Under the pieces are notes generated by a model. It saw only the letters and a list, made by a program, of their open reading frames with translations. It was not told the origin of the DNA and did not search any database. A stretch of 64,000 nucleotides of DNA from Paraburkholderia sp. D15 (GTDB lineage Bacteria > Pseudomonadota > Gammaproteobacteria > Burkholderiales > Burkholderiaceae). This document shows positions 59,101 through 64,000 of the stretch, in pieces; the first letter of the stretch is position 1, and each line of letters begins with the position of its first letter. The translations under genes were made by a program, and so were the position numbers. The stretch spans positions 1,736,001 to 1,800,000 of the forward strand of contig NZ_CP110396.1 of the NCBI RefSeq assembly GCF_029910215.1, read 5' to 3'.

Positions 59101-61266
59101 TCAATTCACCACCAGCACCGGCGCCACCGCCGCCGGATCGCTGATACTCGGCCGGCCATTCTCGACGTGTCCCGCGAAGCGGCGCGAGAAGCTCGCGTCG
59201 TCGTTATCGGTCACCGTCAAGTCGTACCAGTGGTGGCTCGACGCCAGCACCCACGCTTCCTCGACAGGCGACCCGGCCGGCACGAACACCGGACGCACAC
59301 GCGCACCGTATGCGTTGTCGGTCACCGTCAAGCGCGCCACGCCGCCGCCGTTGTTGCTGAACTTCAGGAACACGTTGCCGTTCGCCACGTCGTATTGCAC
59401 CTTCACCTCGGGTTGCGCCGGCTTGCCGCCATGCCCGCCCCAACCCGCCACCTGCGATGCCGCCGACGTCTGCTTCGCCGCCACCTGCGCATTGCCCGCG
59501 AACTTGCGCACGAACCCATTCGGCCCGAACACCTCGAACGCGTACACGCCATCCGTCGACGTCAGATCGAACGTCTCCTTCAGCGACTTGCCAGCCTCCA
59601 CCGTGTAACGCCACGGACCATCCGCGCGGTTCGTCGAGTACACGTAGAAATGCGCACCCTGTTCGCCGGTATTGCCGATGGCAATATCGAACGTGTTCTT
59701 CTTCGCGTCCGCATGGCCATTCACATGCAACTCATACGGCAACGCACGCGCGAAGCGAATGCCGCTTTCCTGCGGATCGATCGCGCCGGGCGTCGTCGGC
59801 ACGGTTGGCTTCGGCTGCGTCGCGCACTGGTTGTCCGCGATGCTCTTGTAGTTGCTCGTATCGGGCAGCGGTGGCACCTTCGAGTCCGGCGTGCGGAAGT
59901 CGAATGCGGTCGTCAGATCGCCGCACACCGCGCGGCGCCACGCCGTGATGTTCGGCTCGTACACGCCGAAACGCGTTTCGATGAAGCGAATCACCGACGT
60001 GTGATCGAACACCTGCGAGCACACGAAGCCGCCCTTGCTCCACGGCGACACGATCGTCATCGGCACGCGCGGGCCGAGGCCGTACGGCAGACCGTCCGCC
60101 GTGTAGCTGCCGCCGCGCAACGGATTGACCACGGTGTGGATTTCGCCGTCGGTGCTAACCGTCGACTGACCCTGCGCCGCCGTCGTCGCCGGTTGCGGCG
60201 GCACGAGGTGATCGAAGAAGCCGTCGTTCTCGTCGTACATGATGAACAACACGGTTTTGCTCCACACCTCGGGATTCGACGTCAACGCATCGAGAATCTG
60301 CGACGTGTACTCGGCGCCGTAAGCCGGCGTATAACTCGGATGCTCGGAATAGGCGGCCGGCGGGCACAACCACGACACTTGCGGCAACTGATTCGCCAGC
60401 ACATCGGCCTTCAGATCGTCGATGGTGCGCACGGTCTGCGCGCGCTGATACAGCGGCGAACCCGGCTGCGCGTTGATGTAGTTGGCGAAATTCTGCAGGA
60501 TGTTGGTGCCGTAGTTGCCATTCAGCGGATCGTCGCCGGTCAGCCCCTGCTGATACACCTGCCACGAAATGCCCGCGGCCTGCAGACGCTCCGGATACGT
60601 GGTCCACGACAGCAACTGGTAATTCGGCGGCCCGTCGCCGTCGACGTAATCGTTGTTGTCGAGCAGCGGGCCGCCCATCGTGCCGGTCGGATCGACCATG
60701 CCGGTCATCAGATACGAACGGTTCGGGTGCGTGGGGCCGGGCAGCGAGCAGAAGTACGCGTCGCAAATGGTGAAGGCGTCGGCCAGCGCGTAGTGAAACG
60801 GAATGTCGCTGCGCAGGTGGTAGCCCATCGTCATGTCGGTCTTGTTGGCCGGCCACTGGTCGTAGCGGCCGCCGTCGATCGCGGCATGGGTCTTGTACCA
60901 GGTGTGATCGAGATCGCCGACGCATTGCGCGCTGGTGGTCGCGGTGTTCAGATGGAACGGCAGCACCGGTTTGGTCGGATCTTCCTTCGACGGTTGATAC
61001 CACACCGGCTTGCCGCCCGGCAGCGGAATCGGGAAGCGGTCGTTGTATCCGCGCACGCCGCGCAGATGGCCGAAGTAATGGTCGAACGAACGGTTCTCCT
61101 GCATGAACACGACGATGTGCTCGACATCGCGGATCGTGCCCGTGCGCGAAAACGCGGGGACGGCCAGTGCATTGCGGATCGACTCGGGCAGCGCGGTCAT
61201 GGCGGCGGCAGCGCCGGCGGAGCTTGCAACGGTCTGCAGGAAACGGCGACGGCTAGTTGAAGTCAT
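59101..61266 (-). CDS. plcN: Phosphocholine-specific phospholipase C, Tat-exported
   Basis: The 721-residue protein has a twin-arginine signal (SRRRFLQTVASSAGAAAAM). The phosphoesterase active site is at about 50-65 (IVVFMQENRSFDHYFGH), with YDENDGFFDHLVPP further on. Two C-terminal beta-sandwich domains (about 520-720, DUF756 type) are typical of PlcN and PlcH of Pseudomonas and Burkholderia. It hydrolyses phosphatidylcholine and related lipids outside the cell. It is probably co-regulated with phosphate limitation, although I saw no Pho box. Confidence 0.93.
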   Translation of the reverse strand: MTSTSRRRFLQTVASSAGAAAAMTALPESIRNALAVPAFSRTGTIRDVEHIVVFMQENRSFDHYFGHLRGVRGYNDRFPIPLPGGKPVWYQPSKEDPTKPVLPFHLNTATTSAQCVGDLDHTWYKTHAAIDGGRYDQWPANKTDMTMGYHLRSDIPFHYALADAFTICDAYFCSLPGPTHPNRSYLMTGMVDPTGTMGGPLLDNNDYVDGDGPPNYQLLSWTTYPERLQAAGISWQVYQQGLTGDDPLNGNYGTNILQNFANYINAQPGSPLYQRAQTVRTIDDLKADVLANQLPQVSWLCPPAAYSEHPSYTPAYGAEYTSQILDALTSNPEVWSKTVLFIMYDENDGFFDHLVPPQPATTAAQGQSTVSTDGEIHTVVNPLRGGSYTADGLPYGLGPRVPMTIVSPWSKGGFVCSQVFDHTSVIRFIETRFGVYEPNITAWRRAVCGDLTTAFDFRTPDSKVPPLPDTSNYKSIADNQCATQPKPTVPTTPGAIDPQESGIRFARALPYELHVNGHADAKKNTFDIAIGNTGEQGAHFYVYSTNRADGPWRYTVEAGKSLKETFDLTSTDGVYAFEVFGPNGFVRKFAGNAQVAAKQTSAASQVAGWGGHGGKPAQPEVKVQYDVANGNVFLKFSNNGGGVARLTVTDNAYGARVRPVFVPAGSPVEEAWVLASSHHWYDLTVTDNDDASFSRRFAGHVENGRPSISDPAAVAPVLVVN

Positions 61267-61326
61267 CGAATATCACCTTCTGCGGGGAGGAAAGCGTAGC
61301 GCGCCTCGCGCGCCGGGGGAATCGGG

Positions 61327-61704
61327 TCAGTTGCTGGTGGCGCTGTCGCCGGGCGCGTAACGCATCACCGGCGCGACCTGCTGGTTGTCGGCAGCGAGAC
61401 TGGCCTGCATGTTCTCGACGATCGGATCGGAGGCGGCGGCGGAAGACGCGCTGGCCGTGACCGGATTGGCCACGATCGTTGAGGATGGGTTGAGGATTGG
61501 CGTTGCGGACATGGCGGCGGCACGCTGCTGCATGTCGCCGTTGGCCGCAGTCATGCCAGTCGAAGACGACGAGGGGCGCGCATTCGAAGTGGAATCGTCG
61601 GCACCGCAGCCGCTCAACGCTAACGTGGCGAACGTCGCGGCTGTTGCTATCGCAAGCAGAACGACGCTCGCGCTTCCAGTGAAGCTCGTGTCTCTCGTTT
61701 TCAT
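61327..61704 (-). CDS. Small hypothetical lipoprotein
   Basis: The 125-residue protein has a hydrophobic signal (about 12-30) ending in LALSGC, a lipobox, then a Ser/Thr/Ala-rich low-complexity region. I recognise no domain. The start is the ATG at 61704; a TTG upstream at 61752 would add 16 residues. It precedes phospholipase C on the same strand by 60 bases and may be co-transcribed with it. Confidence 0.6.
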   Translation of the reverse strand: MKTRDTSFTGSASVVLLAIATAATFATLALSGCGADDSTSNARPSSSSTGMTAANGDMQQRAAAMSATPILNPSSTIVANPVTASASSAAASDPIVENMQASLAADNQQVAPVMRYAPGDSATSN

Positions 61705-61905
61705 GTCTGCGTCCAGTTTCGTGAAAGCGGATGCAGTCTCTAATCCTTTCAAGAAATAATTGTGAAACGTTTGCGAGTGGTAAAACTTGCGCGAATACGT
61801 TGGTTCGACGAAAGGAATGGGAAAGTAAAAAGAAGGACAATGGTCACGCCAACGCCATACCCTTCATGCCTCGACAACTCGATGTTCCACGCAACCGGTT
61901 GATCC

Positions 61906-63873
61906 ATGACACGTATCGAACGACCCATCGACATCACGCGTCTCGAAGACGAATGGCTGGAAGCGGACGGCTTCGGTGGTTTTGCGTCCGGCACCGTGGG
62001 CACGCTACGCACGCGTCGTTATCACGCGCTGCTGCTGTCGGCGACGCGTCCGCCCGGTGGACGCATGGTGCTGGTCAATGGCCTGGAGGCATGGGTCGAA
62101 GCGAACGGCGAGCGCGTGCCGTTGAGCATGCAACGTTATGTGCCGGACGTGATCTATCCGGACCTGACCGCGCGGCTTCTCGCATTCGATACCACGCCTT
62201 GGCCGACGTGGCGTTTTGCGCTCGGTACGCACACCACGATCACGGCGGAAGTGTTCGTGAGCAAGGCCACCTGCGAGACGGTGCTGCGATGGCGGCTCGA
62301 CCGTGCGCAAACAAACGCGGAAGAAACGACTGCGCCGGTACTGAAAGTCCGTCCGCTGCTTTCGGGCCGCGACTACCACGCACTGCATCACGAGAACCCC
62401 GCGTTCAACTTCAACGCGCGAACCAGCGACGATCTGACGTGCGCCAGCTGGCAGCCGTATGGCGACGTTCCTGCTATTCACGCGTCGACGAACGGCGCAT
62501 ACACGCATGCGCCCGATTGGTACCGGAACTTCTGCTACGCACGCGAGCAGGAACGTGGTCTGGATTTCAGCGAAGATCTCGCGACGCCTGGTGTCTTCAG
62601 CTTCGACCTCGCGCGTGGCGAAGCGGTCATGATCCTGAGCGCGTCGGGTAACGCGCAATCATCGAATGCCGCGACTCGTGCCGCCGCCCTCGCGCTTGCC
62701 GAACAACAGCGCCGCGTCGCGTTGGGCTCGCGTCTGCAACGTTCCGCGGACGCCTACATCGTCGCGCGCAATCAAGGCCGCACGATACTCGCGGGCTTCC
62801 CGTGGTTCACCGACTGGGGCCGCGACACGTTCATCTCGATGCGCGGCCTGCTGATCGCGTCGGGGCGCCTCGACGAAGCCGAGGCGATCCTGCTCGAATG
62901 GTCGGACACGCTGTCCGAGGGCATGCTGCCGAACCGTTTCCCCGACTATGGCGACGCGCCGGAATACAACTCGGTCGATGCATCGCTATGGTTCGTCGTC
63001 GCCGTGCACGACTATCTCGCCTCGGGCCATGCGAGCGACGCCACACGTCAGCGTCTGCAGCAGGCCGTGGAGGCGATCCTCGCCGGCTACACGCGCGGCA
63101 CCCGCTTCAACATTCAGGCGTCCGCGCAAGACGGTCTGTTGCGCGCGGGCGTTCCCGGCGTGCAGCTCACGTGGATGGATGCGAAAGTCGGCGACTGGGT
63201 GGTGACGCCGCGCATCGGAAAACCGGTCGAAGTGCAGGCGCTCTGGATTAACGCTTTGCGCATTGCAGCAAGCTGGAATACGCAATGGCAGCAGCCCGCG
63301 CAAACCGCGCTGCAAGCGTTCAAGGAACGCTTCGTCGACCCGGCCACGCAGGCGCTGTTCGATAACGTCGATGTCGATCACGTCGCCGGCACGATAGATC
63401 GCGCGATCCGCCCGAATCAGATCTTCGCGATCGGCGGCCTGCCGTTTCCGTTACTGGAAGGCGATGCGGCTCGCGCAGTACTCGATCAGGTCGAAGCGCA
63501 GTTGCTCACGCCGTCTGGCTTGCGAACGCTGGCGCCGTCCGATCCTGCCTATCGCGGGCACTACGGCGGTCCGCCACTCGCACGCGACGGCGCCTATCAC
63601 CAGGGCACCGTATGGCCGTGGTTGCTGGGGCCATTTGTGGAAGGCTGGCTGCGGGTTCATGGCAGTGCAGCAGAAACCTGCGACGAGGCGCGCACGCGTT
63701 TTCTGGCTCCGCTGTACGCGCAACTCGACCGTGCCGGGCTCGACCATCTATCCGAAATCGCCGACGGCGACGCGCCTCACGCGCCGGCCGGCACGCCGTT
63801 TCAGGCGTGGTCGCTCGGCGAACTGCTGCGGCTCGAACGACTGCTTGCGCGCCTGAGGCCCATTGCGGCGTAA
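61906..63873 (+). CDS. Glycogen-debranching-type amylo-alpha-1,6-glucosidase
   Basis: The 655-residue protein has an N-terminal beta-sandwich domain (about 1-240, with the opening WLEADGFGGFASGTVGTLRT) and a C-terminal (alpha/alpha)6 barrel (about 260-640). Acidic residues FTDWGRDTFISMRG, PDYGDAPEYNSVDASLW and YHQGTVWPWLLGP fit the GH133/amylo-glucosidase family. It removes alpha-1,6-linked glucose from branched glucans, a step in glycogen or trehalose metabolism. The partial gene downstream may belong to the same unit. Confidence 0.9.
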   Translation: MTRIERPIDITRLEDEWLEADGFGGFASGTVGTLRTRRYHALLLSATRPPGGRMVLVNGLEAWVEANGERVPLSMQRYVPDVIYPDLTARLLAFDTTPWPTWRFALGTHTTITAEVFVSKATCETVLRWRLDRAQTNAEETTAPVLKVRPLLSGRDYHALHHENPAFNFNARTSDDLTCASWQPYGDVPAIHASTNGAYTHAPDWYRNFCYAREQERGLDFSEDLATPGVFSFDLARGEAVMILSASGNAQSSNAATRAAALALAEQQRRVALGSRLQRSADAYIVARNQGRTILAGFPWFTDWGRDTFISMRGLLIASGRLDEAEAILLEWSDTLSEGMLPNRFPDYGDAPEYNSVDASLWFVVAVHDYLASGHASDATRQRLQQAVEAILAGYTRGTRFNIQASAQDGLLRAGVPGVQLTWMDAKVGDWVVTPRIGKPVEVQALWINALRIAASWNTQWQQPAQTALQAFKERFVDPATQALFDNVDVDHVAGTIDRAIRPNQIFAIGGLPFPLLEGDAARAVLDQVEAQLLTPSGLRTLAPSDPAYRGHYGGPPLARDGAYHQGTVWPWLLGPFVEGWLRVHGSAAETCDEARTRFLAPLYAQLDRAGLDHLSEIADGDAPHAPAGTPFQAWSLGELLRLERLLARLRPIAA

Positions 63874-63925
63874 ACCGCGCTACGATGTGTGTCCCGCTGC
63901 CAAGCCTGCTGCAAGGACGGAAGTC

Positions 63926-64000
63926 ATGCCACCGCTGCGTGCTGCCAATGTGCTCGCTACCCTCGAAGGCTCACGCCTGCATTCGGCCGACTGTGCCCAC
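63926..64000 (+). CDS. Start of a further gene, cut by the window edge
   Basis: An ATG at 63926, with GGACGGAAG upstream, opens a frame that runs to the last base (25 codons: MPPLRAANVLATLEGSRLHS and five more). This is too short to identify. Its distance of 52 bases from the debranching-enzyme stop suggests the same operon. Confidence 0.4.
   Translation, partial: MPPLRAANVLATLEGSRLHSADCAH

Overview
The window looks like chromosomal DNA of a Burkholderiales bacterium, most likely Paraburkholderia or Burkholderia. It is GC-rich, with codon use to match. It carries a Gram-negative trimeric porin, many LysR and IclR regulators, paired ring-hydroxylating oxygenase genes, and small proteins typical of that group. 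No rRNA, tRNA, insertion sequence, phage or CRISPR array was seen.

Region 1 (0.2-9.1 kb) holds housekeeping and accessory genes: a RarD-like exporter, an Mpo1-like membrane protein, a Crp/Fnr regulator, a DapA-superfamily lyase or aldolase, a secreted nuclease, and a lipoprotein-type phosphoesterase related to acid phosphatase AcpA.

Region 2 (9.3-25.7 kb) is the largest functional unit. An IclR regulator and a porin flank a 14-gene same-strand cluster that ends in a clear terminator. It encodes a Rieske ferredoxin, a small helix-turn-helix protein, a Rieske oxygenase alpha subunit, two short-chain dehydrogenases, a cupin, an alpha/beta hydrolase, a second IclR regulator, a thiamine-diphosphate enzyme, an aspartate-dehydrogenase-like protein, an aldehyde dehydrogenase, an extradiol-type VOC dioxygenase, a ferredoxin reductase and an MFS importer. 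Together they make a coherent three-component oxygenase and ring-cleavage pathway whose substrate I cannot name. Related 16-bp elements sit at the porin promoter and at the ferredoxin promoter, which suggests co-regulation.

Region 3 (25.7-43.9 kb) contains a J-domain membrane protein paired with an HscC-like Hsp70, a GNAT enzyme, a MocR-type regulator convergent with a sarcosine-oxidase-like flavoenzyme, and a DMT exporter with a very His-rich tail. It continues with a lipocalin, a DUF1295/CFA-synthase-like lipid pair, a PmrAB/QseBC-like two-component system divergent from a COG4705 membrane protein, a cytochrome b561 and a family 2 glycosyltransferase.

Region 4 (44-54.8 kb) contains a second Rieske oxygenase, a hydrolase, a rubredoxin, an SDR, and a lysine-related block: LysR/LysA, then LysR, a periplasmic amino-acid-binding protein and an M14-type deacylase. 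A cupin and a Fic protein follow; the Fic protein appears to have lost its central part in frame.

Region 5 (55.1-59 kb) is a polymorphic-toxin locus. A secreted RHS/YD-repeat protein with a variable, more AT-rich C-terminal tip is followed directly by an immunity-like gene, a decayed immunity/toxin-tip remnant, and a second full immunity-like gene. This is the layout expected of an orphan toxin-immunity cassette.

Region 6 (59.1-64 kb) has a Tat-exported phospholipase C, a small lipoprotein, a glycogen-debranching-type glucosidase and the start of a further gene cut by the window edge. Across the window, several genes have short tandem repeats lying exactly over or next to their stop codons, each with a different unit.
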